Of a DNA stretch of 6,962 nucleotides, positions 1 through 6,291 are shown in pieces. How positions within the stretch are numbered: the first letter of the stretch is position 1; every line of letters starts with the position of its first letter. The position numbers and the translations under genes were made by a program. Under the pieces are notes generated by a model. It saw only the letters and a list, made by a program, of their open reading frames with translations. It was not told the DNA's origin and did no database searches. The stretch covers positions 1 to 6,962 of the forward strand of contig SKUV01000199.1 in assembly GCA_007129775.1 (NCBI GenBank), in the 5' to 3' direction. This stretch comes from Paracoccaceae bacterium. GTDB taxonomy: Bacteria; Pseudomonadota; Alphaproteobacteria; Rhodobacterales; Rhodobacteraceae.

Positions 1-2
1 AG

Positions 3-956
3 GTGTCTGCCAGATTTCTGCTGACGCGGGTCTTCGACCTGCTGATCGTGCTCTTCGGGGTTTCGGTGATCGTCTTTCTGATGATCCGGCTCATCCCCGG
101 CGACGCGGTCGCCATCATGCTGGGCGCCAATACCGAGATCACGCCCGAGGGTCTGGCGGAGCTGGAGGCGCGGCTGGGCCTCGATCAGCCGTTGCTGGTG
201 CAGTATGTCACCTGGATGGGCGGCGCGCTGCGCGGCGATTTCGGCACCTCGATCTGGACGGGGCGCCCCGTGATCGGCGAGATACGCGCCGCGCTCTGGC
301 CCACCCTGCAACTGACGCTGATGGCCACGGCGCTGGGGGCGATCCTGTCCATTCCCATCGGCGCCTTCATGGCGCGCACCCGTGGCCGGGCCTCCGAAGT
401 CGCGGTGCGGGTGGGCGCCATTGCGGGGCTGACGATCCCGGCCTTCTGGCTGGGCATCGTGTCGATCTTTCTGATGGCCCGTCTTTTTCCCAATGTCTCG
501 ACACTGGGCTATGTGCCCTTCACCCATGATCCGCTGGGCAATCTGCAGCGTATGGCGCTGCCGGTCTTTGCCCTGACGGTTCCGATGCTGGCCGATCTGT
601 CGCGGCTGGTGCGCTCGGCCATGCTGGATGCGCTGGGGCAGGATTACATCCGTACCGCGCGGGCCAAGGGGGCGAGCACGCGCCGCGTGGTCTATCGCCA
701 CGCCCTGCGCAACGCGCTTATTCCCTATGTCACCAGCGTCGGCGTCTCGATGGGCTATCTGCTCGGCGGCGCCATCGTGGTCGAACAGGTCTTCGCCATT
801 CCGGGCCTCGGCCGGCTCATCCTCGGCGCCATCGCCGAGCGGAATTATCCGCTGATTCAGGCCACGATCCTCGTGGTCACCTTCGCCTTCGTAATCGTCA
901 ATTTCCTCGTCGATCTGCTCTATGCCGCGATCGACCCGCGGGTGACGAACCGATGA
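3..956 (+). CDS. ABC transporter permease, DppB/OppB family (peptide/nickel type)
   Basis: This is an inner-membrane permease subunit of a binding-protein-dependent importer for peptides, nickel or similar solutes. The 317 residues fit the family length. An N-terminal membrane helix (about 10-29) is followed by a periplasmic segment ending in the family-typical LRGDFGTSI (76-84). Further hydrophobic segments lie near 102-123, 136-159, 183-199, 237-262 and 284-307. The cytoplasmic EAA loop that docks on the ATPase is at about 209-241, with DYIRTARAKGAS and LRNALIP. The start is GTG, two bases into the window; MSARFLLTRVFDLL is a normal N-terminus for the family, but an earlier start outside the window cannot be excluded. 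The stop overlaps the next gene by ATGA, implying translational coupling. The substrate cannot be told from the permease alone. Confidence 0.93.
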   Translation: MSARFLLTRVFDLLIVLFGVSVIVFLMIRLIPGDAVAIMLGANTEITPEGLAELEARLGLDQPLLVQYVTWMGGALRGDFGTSIWTGRPVIGEIRAALWPTLQLTLMATALGAILSIPIGAFMARTRGRASEVAVRVGAIAGLTIPAFWLGIVSIFLMARLFPNVSTLGYVPFTHDPLGNLQRMALPVFALTVPMLADLSRLVRSAMLDALGQDYIRTARAKGASTRRVVYRHALRNALIPYVTSVGVSMGYLLGGAIVVEQVFAIPGLGRLILGAIAERNYPLIQATILVVTFAFVIVNFLVDLLYAAIDPRVTNR

Positions 957-1783
957 TCGCCTTTCTGCGCCAGAACCGGCTTTTCACCTTCGCGCTCGCG
1001 CTGGTCGTGATCCAGGTCGCGCTGGCGGTGCTGGCGCCTTGGCTGGGGTTCCAGAACCCGTATCAGCAGGTGATGGCGCAAAGGCTGCGCCCTCCCTCGG
1101 CGATGAACTGGCTGGGCACGGATCAGCTGGGCCGCGATGTGCTGGCGCGGATCGTCTGGGGCTACCGCACCTCGCTTCTGACCTGCGTGACCGCAGTGGC
1201 GCTGGCGCTGGCGGTGGGTGGCACCACCGGGATGCTCGCCGCCTATTACCGCGGCTGGTTCGACCGGATCTGGATGCGGCTGATGGATGTGCTTTTCGCC
1301 TTTCCGATCCTGCTGCTGGCCATCGGCCTGATCGCCGTTCTCGGCCCGAACATGTGGAGCGCGGCGCTGGCCATCGGGGTCGTCTATACGCCGATCTTTG
1401 CGCGGCTCCTGCGCGGCCCGGCGCTGGTGATCTGCGAAAGCGAATACGTGCAGGGCGCGCGGGCGGTCGGGGCATCGGATTTGCGGATCATCTTTGTCCA
1501 TGTGCTGCCCAACCTCGTGTCGGTCATCCTCGTGCAGGCGAGCATCCTTCTGTCGGCGGCGGTGCTTGTGGAGGCGTCGCTCTCCTTTCTCGGGCTCGGC
1601 GCGCAGCCGCCCACGCCCTCGCTCGGGCTGATGCTGTCGGAGGGGCGGAACTTCCTGCTGCTCGCGCCCTATCCGGCGGTTTTCGCGGGCTTTGCGATCC
1701 TGTTTCTGTCCTTCGGCTTCAACCTGCTGGGCGATGCCCTGCGCGACACGCTCGACCCCCGTCTGCGGATGGCGCGGCGCTGA
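953..1783 (+). CDS. ABC transporter permease, DppC/OppC family (peptide/nickel type)
   Basis: This is the second permease half, expected to pair with the DppB-type protein encoded just upstream and form the membrane channel. It has 276 residues. The N-terminal OppC_N-like helix spans about 11-30. The hallmark NWLGTDQLGRDVLARIVWG lies at 52-70. The EAA loop is at about 162-186 (SEYVQGARAVGAS, then LPN), and the C-terminus DALRDTLDPRLR is typical. The ATG lies inside the previous gene's end (ATGA overlap), with a modest GGTGA ribosome-binding site 7 bases upstream at 941-945. It is the last gene of the + strand operon; the following gene is convergent. ATPase and substrate-binding genes are not found downstream, so they should lie upstream of the window or be encoded elsewhere. 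Confidence 0.93.
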   Translation: MIAFLRQNRLFTFALALVVIQVALAVLAPWLGFQNPYQQVMAQRLRPPSAMNWLGTDQLGRDVLARIVWGYRTSLLTCVTAVALALAVGGTTGMLAAYYRGWFDRIWMRLMDVLFAFPILLLAIGLIAVLGPNMWSAALAIGVVYTPIFARLLRGPALVICESEYVQGARAVGASDLRIIFVHVLPNLVSVILVQASILLSAAVLVEASLSFLGLGAQPPTPSLGLMLSEGRNFLLLAPYPAVFAGFAILFLSFGFNLLGDALRDTLDPRLRMARR

Positions 1784-1806
1784 GCCGGCCCGAGGCGGGC
1801 GCCTCA
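1781..1806. terminator. Possible bidirectional hairpin between convergent genes
   Basis: The two convergent genes end 20 bases apart. A dyad runs from the + strand stop TGA (1781-1783) to the - strand stop (TCA, 1804-1806). The outer pairs are TGAG with CTCA, followed by one mismatch, a C-G pair and a bulged G. The inner stem is GCCCG (1788-1792) with CGGGC (1796-1800) around an AGG loop. There is no T-run on either side, so it is not a classic intrinsic terminator. Part of the symmetry is trivial, since any pair of convergent TGA stops is complementary. Its role as a terminator is inferred from position. Confidence 0.35.
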
Positions 1807-2613
1807 GTCCTGCCCGGTGCGGGCCAGATAGCTTTCGATCAGAGGCACGTCCGAGGGGTTGTTCAACTCCCAGAAAACGCTGCCGGGGGCGGCTGTCACC
1901 TCCACCGCGCGGACGGGGCAGCCGTTTTCGAGAAAGCGCAACTGCTCCAGCCCCTCCAGGACCTCCAGCGGCCCCGGCGCCCAGCGCAGATATTCGGCCA
2001 GCGCGGCGCGGCGATAGGCATAAAGACCCACGTGGTGAAAAACCGGCACCACCCCCGCCACCACAGCACGGCCATTGCTGAAGGGCAGCACCTCCTTGGA
2101 AAAGTAAAGCGCGCGGCCCAGACGGTCACAGACAACCGTGGTGCCGCCCACCCGCCCCGCGCGGCGGTCGGCCAGCAGGTTTTCCAACGTCTCGGCATCG
2201 CAGCGCAGGCAGGGCGTGGCGATGCGGCAATCGGGCTCGGCCCGCATCGCCTTGATCAGGTCGGTGACGAAATGAGGCGGCGTCAGGGGCGCGTCACCCT
2301 GCAGGTTCACGATGATCTCGGCGGAAATGCCGGCGCGGGCGACGGCCTCGGCCACCCGCTCGGTGCCGTTGCAGCAGGTCTCCGAGGTCAGGATCACATC
2401 GGCGCCGATCCGGCGCGCCTCGGCCTCGATGCGCGCGTCATCGGTCGCCACGAAAACCGGGATGGCGCCCTGCGCCGCGGCCCGGGCGGCGGTGACGCTG
2501 CGCTCCAGCAGGCTGCGGGCAGTCCCGCCGGCCCCGCGCAGCGCCGCCAGCGGCTTGCCCGGATAGCGGCTGCTGGCATAGCGGGCCGGAATGATAATGC
2601 AGGCGTCGCTCAT
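1804..2613 (-). CDS. kdsB: 3-deoxy-manno-octulosonate cytidylyltransferase (CMP-Kdo synthetase) family, divergent C-terminal motif
   Basis: KdsB-type enzymes join Kdo and CTP to give CMP-Kdo, the activated donor for Kdo transferases, in the cytoplasm. The 269 residues show the nucleotide-binding start IIIPARYASSRYPGKPL (6-22), VATDD (55-59), NGTERVAEA (82-90), the metal-site QGD (105-107), ALYFSKEVLPF (168-178), HHVGLYAYR (193-201) and GPLEVLEGLEQLR (214-226). Two departures are clear. QGDEP reads QGDAP. The C-terminal VDTPEDL-type motif, whose Asp is a metal ligand in characterised KdsB, reads ELNNPSDV (249-256), so Asn seems to stand in for that Asp. I recall similar FWELNNP motifs in alphaproteobacterial homologues, so this may be a clade variant, not decay. 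The ATG overlaps the kdsA stop (ATGA), so the two are probably coupled. A related ulosonic acid as substrate is possible. Confidence 0.88.
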   Translation of the reverse strand: MSDACIIIPARYASSRYPGKPLAALRGAGGTARSLLERSVTAARAAAQGAIPVFVATDDARIEAEARRIGADVILTSETCCNGTERVAEAVARAGISAEIIVNLQGDAPLTPPHFVTDLIKAMRAEPDCRIATPCLRCDAETLENLLADRRAGRVGGTTVVCDRLGRALYFSKEVLPFSNGRAVVAGVVPVFHHVGLYAYRRAALAEYLRWAPGPLEVLEGLEQLRFLENGCPVRAVEVTAAPGSVFWELNNPSDVPLIESYLARTGQD

Positions 2614-3452
2614 GGCTGCGCCCCGGCCATCCCCCTGGCCAGCCGGTCGAAGGCGGACAGATCCGCGATCAGGGCGCCCATCCGGTCGAGCGGGATCATG
2701 TTCGGCCCGTCGCTGGGTGCGTTGTCAGGGTCCTGATGGCTTTCGATGAAAAGCGCGGCGACGCCCACGGCGCAGGCGGCCCGCGCCAGCACCGGGGCGA
2801 ATTCGCGCTGCCCGCCCGAACGCCCGCCCTGCCCGCCGGGCTGCTGCACCGAATGGGTGGCGTCGAACACCACCGGCCAGCCGGTCGCCGCCATCACCGG
2901 CAGACCCCGGAAATCGGTCACCAGCGTGTTGTAGCCGAACGAGGTGCCACGTTCACACAGCAATATCCGGTCATTGCCGGTGCTGGCGACCTTGGCCGCC
3001 ACATGGGTCATGTCCCATGGCGCCAGAAACTGCCCCTTCTTGATGTTGACGGCGCGGCCCGTGGCGCCGGCGGCCAGCAGAAGGTCGGTCTGGCGGCACA
3101 GGAAGGCGGGAATTTGCAGCACGTCCACCGCCTCGGCCGCGGTGGCGCACTGGCCGGGTTCGTGCACATCGGTCAGCACCGGCACGCCGAATTCGGCGCG
3201 GATATCGGCGAGGATGCGCAGCCCGCGCTCGATCCCCAGCCCGCGCTCGGTGCCAAGGCTGGAGCGATTGGCCTTGTCGTAGCTCGCCTTGAAGATCAGC
3301 GGTGTGGCGGTGGGCGCGCAGGCCTCCAGCAAACCCTCGCAGATCATGCGGGCGTGGTCGTGGCTTTCAAGCTGGCACGGGCCGGAGATCAGCGCGAAGG
3401 GGTTGCCGCCACCGATCCCGATATTCCCGATCCGGACGATCCTGCCTGTCAT
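2610..3452 (-). CDS. kdsA: 3-deoxy-8-phosphooctulonate (Kdo-8-phosphate) synthase, metal-dependent type
   Basis: KdsA condenses phosphoenolpyruvate with arabinose 5-phosphate to give Kdo-8-phosphate. The 280 residues from the chosen start match the family (E. coli about 284). Visible motifs are ISGPCQLES (22-30), FKASYDKANRSS (54-65), TDVHEP (94-99), IPAFLCRQTDL (114-124), NIKKGQFLAPW (136-146), FDATHS (196-201) and FIESHQDPDNAPSDGP (235-250). Cys26, His200, Glu237 and Asp248 fit the four ligands of the metal-dependent class; the metal-free E. coli type has Asn at the Cys position. ATG at 3452 is preferred because AGGGGA lies 9 bases upstream. A GTG at 3470 would add six residues and overlap the kdsD stop. 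Its stop overlaps kdsB by 4 bases. Nothing in the sequence looks degraded. Confidence 0.95.
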   Translation of the reverse strand: MTGRIVRIGNIGIGGGNPFALISGPCQLESHDHARMICEGLLEACAPTATPLIFKASYDKANRSSLGTERGLGIERGLRILADIRAEFGVPVLTDVHEPGQCATAAEAVDVLQIPAFLCRQTDLLLAAGATGRAVNIKKGQFLAPWDMTHVAAKVASTGNDRILLCERGTSFGYNTLVTDFRGLPVMAATGWPVVFDATHSVQQPGGQGGRSGGQREFAPVLARAACAVGVAALFIESHQDPDNAPSDGPNMIPLDRMGALIADLSAFDRLARGMAGAQP

Positions 3453-3461
3453 CGCGCTTCT

Positions 3462-3467
3462 TCCCCT
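3462..3467 (-). promoter_or_regulatory. Ribosome-binding site deciding the kdsA start
   Basis: AGGGGA read on the - strand lies 9 bases before the ATG at 3452 and overlaps the end of the kdsD stop codon. It favours the ATG at 3452 over the GTG at 3470, which would lie upstream of this site. Its position also suggests that kdsA is translated by ribosomes finishing kdsD. Confidence 0.6.
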
Positions 3468-4453
3468 CACATCACGCCGACGCGCAGCAGGTCATGCAGA
3501 TGCACAATCCCCACCGGGCGGGTGCCTTCACAGACGATCAGCACGCCAATCTTGTTGCGGTTCAGGATGGCCAGCGCCTCGGCCGCCAGCGTGTCGGGGG
3601 TCACGGTGACGGGGCTTCGGGTGCAGACCTCGCCGGCGCTGCGCTCCATCAGATCGGCCATGTTGCGCCGCAGATCGCCGTCCGAGACGATGCCGGCAAG
3701 CTCTCCCTCCGGGCCGATCACCGCAGCGACGCCAAAGCCGCCGGCCGTCATCTTCAGGATGGTGTCGGCCATGGCATCGCCCTCGCCCACGCGCGGGATG
3801 CTGGCGGCGGAATGCATCACCTGCCGCACCGGCGCGAGGCGCGCGCCCAGCCGCCCGCCGGGATGAAAGGCGCGGAACTCCTCGGCCTGAAAGCGCCGCG
3901 CCTCCATCAGCGCCACGGCCAGCGCATCCCCCAGCCCCATCATCAGCGTGGTAGAGGTAGTGGGCGCCATGCCGATGCTGCAGGCCTCAGGCAGATCGGG
4001 GATGGTCAACCGGAAATTCGCGGCCCGCATCAGCGCGCTGCCCGAATCGCGCGACATGCCTGCCAGCGGGATGCCGAAGCGCGCGCAATGGGCCACCAGA
4101 TCGCGCAATTCCGGTGTCTCGCCGCTGTTGGACAGCAGAATGCAGAAATCTGCCGGGGTGATCATGCCCAGATCGCCGTGGCTGGCCTCGGCAGGATGGA
4201 CGAAAAAGGCCGGTGTTCCGGTGGAGGCAAGCGTCGCGGCCACCTTGCGCGCCACATGGCCCGACTTGCCGATGCCCGACAGGATCGCGCGGCCGCGCAG
4301 GGCCAGCAACGCCTCGACCGTGGGGCCGAAATCGGAGGGCAGGGCATCGGCCAGCGCGAGCAGCGCCGCGCCCTCGGTCCGCAGCACCTGTGCGGCGATC
4401 TGCGCGCTGTCTTCGGGGCGCGTTTCCGGAGGGGCAGTGTCGTTGCGGGCCAT
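3467..4453 (-). CDS. kdsD: Arabinose-5-phosphate isomerase, KpsF/GutQ/KdsD family
   Basis: This cytoplasmic enzyme converts D-ribulose 5-phosphate to D-arabinose 5-phosphate, the first committed step towards Kdo. From ATG 4453 it has 328 residues, the same length as E. coli KdsD. An N-terminal SIS domain (about 35-190) carries GIGKSGHVARK (60-70), HPAEASHGDLGM (86-97), SNSGETPEL (108-116) and PTTSTT (164-169). Two CBS domains follow (about 208-328). Lys63, Glu112, Glu156 and His197 (in FHPGGRLG) match the four residues described as catalytic in E. coli KdsD. An in-frame ATG at 4510 would add 19 Pro/Thr/Ser-rich residues; family length argues against it, although neither start has a strong ribosome-binding site. 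kdsA follows after 14 bases. The sequence cannot separate a housekeeping KdsD from a capsule-type KpsF. Confidence 0.93.
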   Translation of the reverse strand: MARNDTAPPETRPEDSAQIAAQVLRTEGAALLALADALPSDFGPTVEALLALRGRAILSGIGKSGHVARKVAATLASTGTPAFFVHPAEASHGDLGMITPADFCILLSNSGETPELRDLVAHCARFGIPLAGMSRDSGSALMRAANFRLTIPDLPEACSIGMAPTTSTTLMMGLGDALAVALMEARRFQAEEFRAFHPGGRLGARLAPVRQVMHSAASIPRVGEGDAMADTILKMTAGGFGVAAVIGPEGELAGIVSDGDLRRNMADLMERSAGEVCTRSPVTVTPDTLAAEALAILNRNKIGVLIVCEGTRPVGIVHLHDLLRVGVM

Positions 4454-4499
4454 GGCTGGTGTCGTCGCTCGGGATTGATGCGGTTCAGATGCGGGCGGT

Positions 4500-4526
4500 A
4501 TCGGCTGCATGCCGATCCGATGTATA
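4500..4526 (-). promoter_or_regulatory. Possible promoter/operator region ahead of kdsD
   Basis: The 146-base gap between the methyltransferase gene and kdsD (4454-4599) is the longest non-coding stretch inside the - strand cluster. It holds TATACAT (4526-4520 read on the - strand), resembling a -10 box, without a convincing -35 at normal spacing. Just downstream is a perfect dyad ATCGGC-TGCAT-GCCGAT (4500-4516), which could be an operator or an RNA hairpin in the 5' leader. If transcription starts just after the -10, translation from 4453 is natural. This is weak evidence from motif shape and position only. Confidence 0.22.
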
Positions 4527-4572
4527 GGTCACGCCCGCGTCCTGCGCCATGCCCCGCGCCACGCTGACAGGG

Positions 4573-4599
4573 AAACGCGCCGGCGCCTCCGCGCGCGGA
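4573..4599 (-). terminator. Possible weak terminator after the methyltransferase gene
   Basis: Immediately after the methyltransferase stop (read on the - strand) come a perfect palindrome TCCGCGCGCGGA (4588-4599) and a second one GCGCCGGCGC (4577-4586), followed by TTT (4573-4575). The GC-rich dyads ending in a short T-run could slow or end transcription, separating the methyltransferase from kdsD. Short palindromes made only of G and C are common in a genome like this, and the T-run is short, so confidence is low. Confidence 0.25.
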
Positions 4600-5529
4600 T
4601 CAGGCCAGCGCGTCCAGTATTTCGCGCGCGCCGCGCCCCCTCGTGCCGCGCGCCTCGCGCAGGATGCGGGCGGCAGAGGCGACGGGGCTCAGCAAACCAC
4701 CGTTCAGGAGGTATTCGCCAAAGGTCTTTTCACGGATGCGCCGGCGCGACAGATCAATGGCGGCGGCATGGCGGGCCTGCAGATCGGCCAGCGGCTGCGG
4801 CGCCGGGCGTTTGCGCAGAATCATCGTCAGCACCCGGCCAGAGCTGCTGTCGAGGATTTCAAAACGTTCCTCGACGATCAGGCGCAACGTTTCCTCGGTG
4901 AAATAGGACAGATGTGCCTTGAACCACAGGTTCGTGGGCGTCGTGTCCTTCGCACACAGGTCCGGCACCTCGATATACAGCAGGCCGCCTTCGTCCAGAT
5001 GGCCGGCGGCGGCCTCGATCGCCTCGCGCGGGGCGGGCAGGTGTTCGAGCACATGAAAGAGCGTGATCACGTCGTAACGCTCTGCCGGGTCCAGCGCCTC
5101 GACCCCGATCGCGCGCATCTCCACACCGTAATTCTCGCGCGCGAATTCCAGATAACCCGATGACGGGTCGATCCCCTGCGCCCGCAGCCCCCGCTGGCCG
5201 GCGAGATAGACGAACTCGCCCCCGCCCGCGCCGATATCCAGCAGCCGCGCGCCCGGCGTCACATGCGCCATGAGCCGCGCGAGCCTTTCGCTCGCATCCC
5301 GGCCGGCACGGAAGACATGGCGCGGCTTGGGCGCGTCGGCCTTGCGATAGGCCTTGCGGTAATCGCTGCCGTAAAAGGCCTGAAGCGTGGCCAGATCGGG
5401 GCGGTCGGCCAGTTGTACATGGCCGCAGCTGCGGCACAGCGCGATTTCGATGGGCCGGCCGTCCTTGGCATCGCGGACCGGGTGGATATCGGCCTCGGTG
5501 GCCTTGCAGAGCATGCAGTCAAAGGCCAT
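4600..5529 (-). CDS. SAM-dependent methyltransferase with N-terminal zinc-ribbon-like Cys cluster
   Basis: This is a class I SAM-dependent methyltransferase, 309 residues. The N-terminus has CMLC (5-8) and CRSC (32-35), a CxxC-x23-CxxC arrangement likely to bind zinc, then FYGSDYRKAY (52-61). The Rossmann core starts with the SAM-binding LLDIGAGGGEF (96-106), followed by an acidic GID (119-121) and the FHVLEHL motif (158-164) of Methyltransf_23-type enzymes. The tail from about 240 is rich in Arg and Ala and may be helical. The start at 5529 is chosen because AGGA lies 8 bases upstream and 17 bases separate it from the preceding gene's stop; longer upstream readings overlap the glycosyltransferase. 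Proteins of this layout are common in surface-polysaccharide clusters, so methylation of a sugar or glycan is inferred. The acceptor is unknown. Confidence 0.85.
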   Translation of the reverse strand: MAFDCMLCKATEADIHPVRDAKDGRPIEIALCRSCGHVQLADRPDLATLQAFYGSDYRKAYRKADAPKPRHVFRAGRDASERLARLMAHVTPGARLLDIGAGGGEFVYLAGQRGLRAQGIDPSSGYLEFARENYGVEMRAIGVEALDPAERYDVITLFHVLEHLPAPREAIEAAAGHLDEGGLLYIEVPDLCAKDTTPTNLWFKAHLSYFTEETLRLIVEERFEILDSSSGRVLTMILRKRPAPQPLADLQARHAAAIDLSRRRIREKTFGEYLLNGGLLSPVASAARILREARGTRGRGAREILDALA

Positions 5530-5537
5530 GGCATCGG

Positions 5538-5541
5538 TCCT
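5538..5541 (-). promoter_or_regulatory. Ribosome-binding site deciding the methyltransferase start
   Basis: AGGA on the - strand lies 8 bases before the ATG at 5529, within the 17-base gap after the glycosyltransferase stop. It supports the short N-terminus that begins directly with the Cys cluster. Confidence 0.5.
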
Positions 5542-5546
5542 GTCGT

Positions 5547-6245
5547 TCAGCGCGCAAGCCCCTCGGCCTTGCAGGCCTCGGCCTCGGCAATCCATTCGGC
5601 GGCGTAATCCACATCCTGCCATTCGGCGAACCACGGCCCGCCGCGGGTGTGGTGGACCGCCTGCGGATAGCCCGCCTCGGGCTTGTCATACCAGCCTTCA
5701 AGCCAGTTCCAGCCGGTGGGCAGGGCGCCGATCTCTTCATCCCTGGCCCATTGCATCCGGTGCAGATAGGCGCCGCTTTCACGGTTCACCACCTCGGGTG
5801 TGAGCGTCCGGGTCGAAGGATGGGCGCAGTTGAACAGCATGAAGGAGGACCAGTTCTTGCGCGGATAGGCGCTTTGCGGCACCCCGTCCATCTTGGTCGT
5901 TTCCTTGGGTTTGTAGTCGTGCTGCACACACAGGACGGCGTATTTCGGGTCCATGTAATCCTGCAATTCGGCCGCATCGCCGAAAAACAGGAAATCGCAA
6001 TCCACGAAAACGGCCCAGCCCTCGTAGCCTGCCAGATACGGTGTCAGAAAGCGCGAATAGGTGAATTCGGTGGAGGCGAGCGGATCGATGTCGCGGGTGT
6101 AGAGCCCGCGCTCCACCAGTTCGGGCAGCTTGATCGGGCTGACATCGACCGGAATGGAGGCATTCCGCAGCAGCGAGCGGCGCGCCACCTGATATGCGAT
6201 ATCCTCGCGTGAATCCCAGCCGATGAAAAAGCGCAGTTTGTCCAT
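5547..6245 (-). CDS. Glycosyltransferase-like protein, GT-A fold (GT8-like), DCD motif
   Basis: This is a probable nucleotide-sugar glycosyltransferase, 232 residues, soluble, with no signal peptide or membrane helix. The N-terminus RFFIGWDSREDIAYQVARRS (5-24) fits the first strand and helix of a GT-A fold. FTYSRFLTPYL (61-71) precedes AVFVDCDFLFFGD (78-90), whose DCD (82-84) is the expected metal and nucleotide-sugar motif. SSFMLFNC (133-140) and the C-terminal HHTRGGPWF (198-206) resemble the acceptor-side and metal-binding His regions of GT8-like enzymes. ATG 6245 is chosen because AAGAGG lies 6 bases upstream; another in-frame ATG two codons earlier directly abuts that site. It lies between the Kdo-transferase-like gene (46 bases upstream) and the methyltransferase gene (17 bases downstream), suggesting the three act on the same glycan. 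Donor and acceptor are not predictable here. Confidence 0.8.
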   Translation of the reverse strand: MDKLRFFIGWDSREDIAYQVARRSLLRNASIPVDVSPIKLPELVERGLYTRDIDPLASTEFTYSRFLTPYLAGYEGWAVFVDCDFLFFGDAAELQDYMDPKYAVLCVQHDYKPKETTKMDGVPQSAYPRKNWSSFMLFNCAHPSTRTLTPEVVNRESGAYLHRMQWARDEEIGALPTGWNWLEGWYDKPEAGYPQAVHHTRGGPWFAEWQDVDYAAEWIAEAEACKAEGLAR

Positions 6246-6251
6246 GATCAT

Positions 6252-6257
6252 CCTCTT
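6252..6257 (-). promoter_or_regulatory. Ribosome-binding site deciding the glycosyltransferase start
   Basis: AAGAGG on the - strand ends 6 bases before the ATG at 6245. The alternative in-frame ATG at 6251 would leave no spacing, so the protein should begin MDKLRFF. Having its own site means the gene can be translated independently of the preceding transferase gene. Confidence 0.6.
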
Positions 6258-6269
6258 GCCCAAAGCTCG

Positions 6270-6288
6270 CGGCCCCTCGCTCGGGCCG
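6270..6288 (-). other. Small intergenic hairpin between the Kdo-transferase-like and glycosyltransferase genes
   Basis: Within the 46-base gap, CGGCCC (6270-6275) and GGGCCG (6283-6288) form a perfect 6-base stem with a 7-base loop. Downstream on the - strand comes a short TTT (6263-6265), then the next gene's ribosome-binding site. It might act as a weak attenuator or as a transcript-stabilising hairpin at the 3' end of the first gene, or be chance in GC-rich DNA. Confidence 0.25.
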
Positions 6289-6291
6289 TGC

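Noticed and set aside
1039..2736. A 565-codon open frame on the + strand across the end of the second permease gene and antisense to kdsB
   Set aside because: It overlaps two well-supported genes in other frames and its translation is low-complexity Ala/Gly/Arg-rich with no recognisable domain; such shadow frames are normal in GC-rich DNA.
2818..2848. Gly/Gln-rich run inside KdsA (about residues 203-215)
   Set aside because: A PGGQGG...SGGQREF stretch is a normal conserved loop in this class of KdsA, not an inserted repeat.
2736..3866. A 376-codon open frame on the + strand antisense to kdsA and kdsD
   Set aside because: Its translation is His/Arg/Gly/Ala-rich without motifs, and the opposite strand encodes textbook KdsA and KdsD.
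3302..4567. A 421-codon open frame on the + strand antisense to kdsD
   Set aside because: Shadow of kdsD: the opposite strand keeps all catalytic motifs, and this frame has an Arg/His/Gln-rich composition with no domain.
4511..5163. Overlapping + strand open frames antisense to the methyltransferase and spanning the intergenic gap
   Set aside because: No recognisable domains, no ribosome-binding site support, and the methyltransferase motifs on the other strand are clear.
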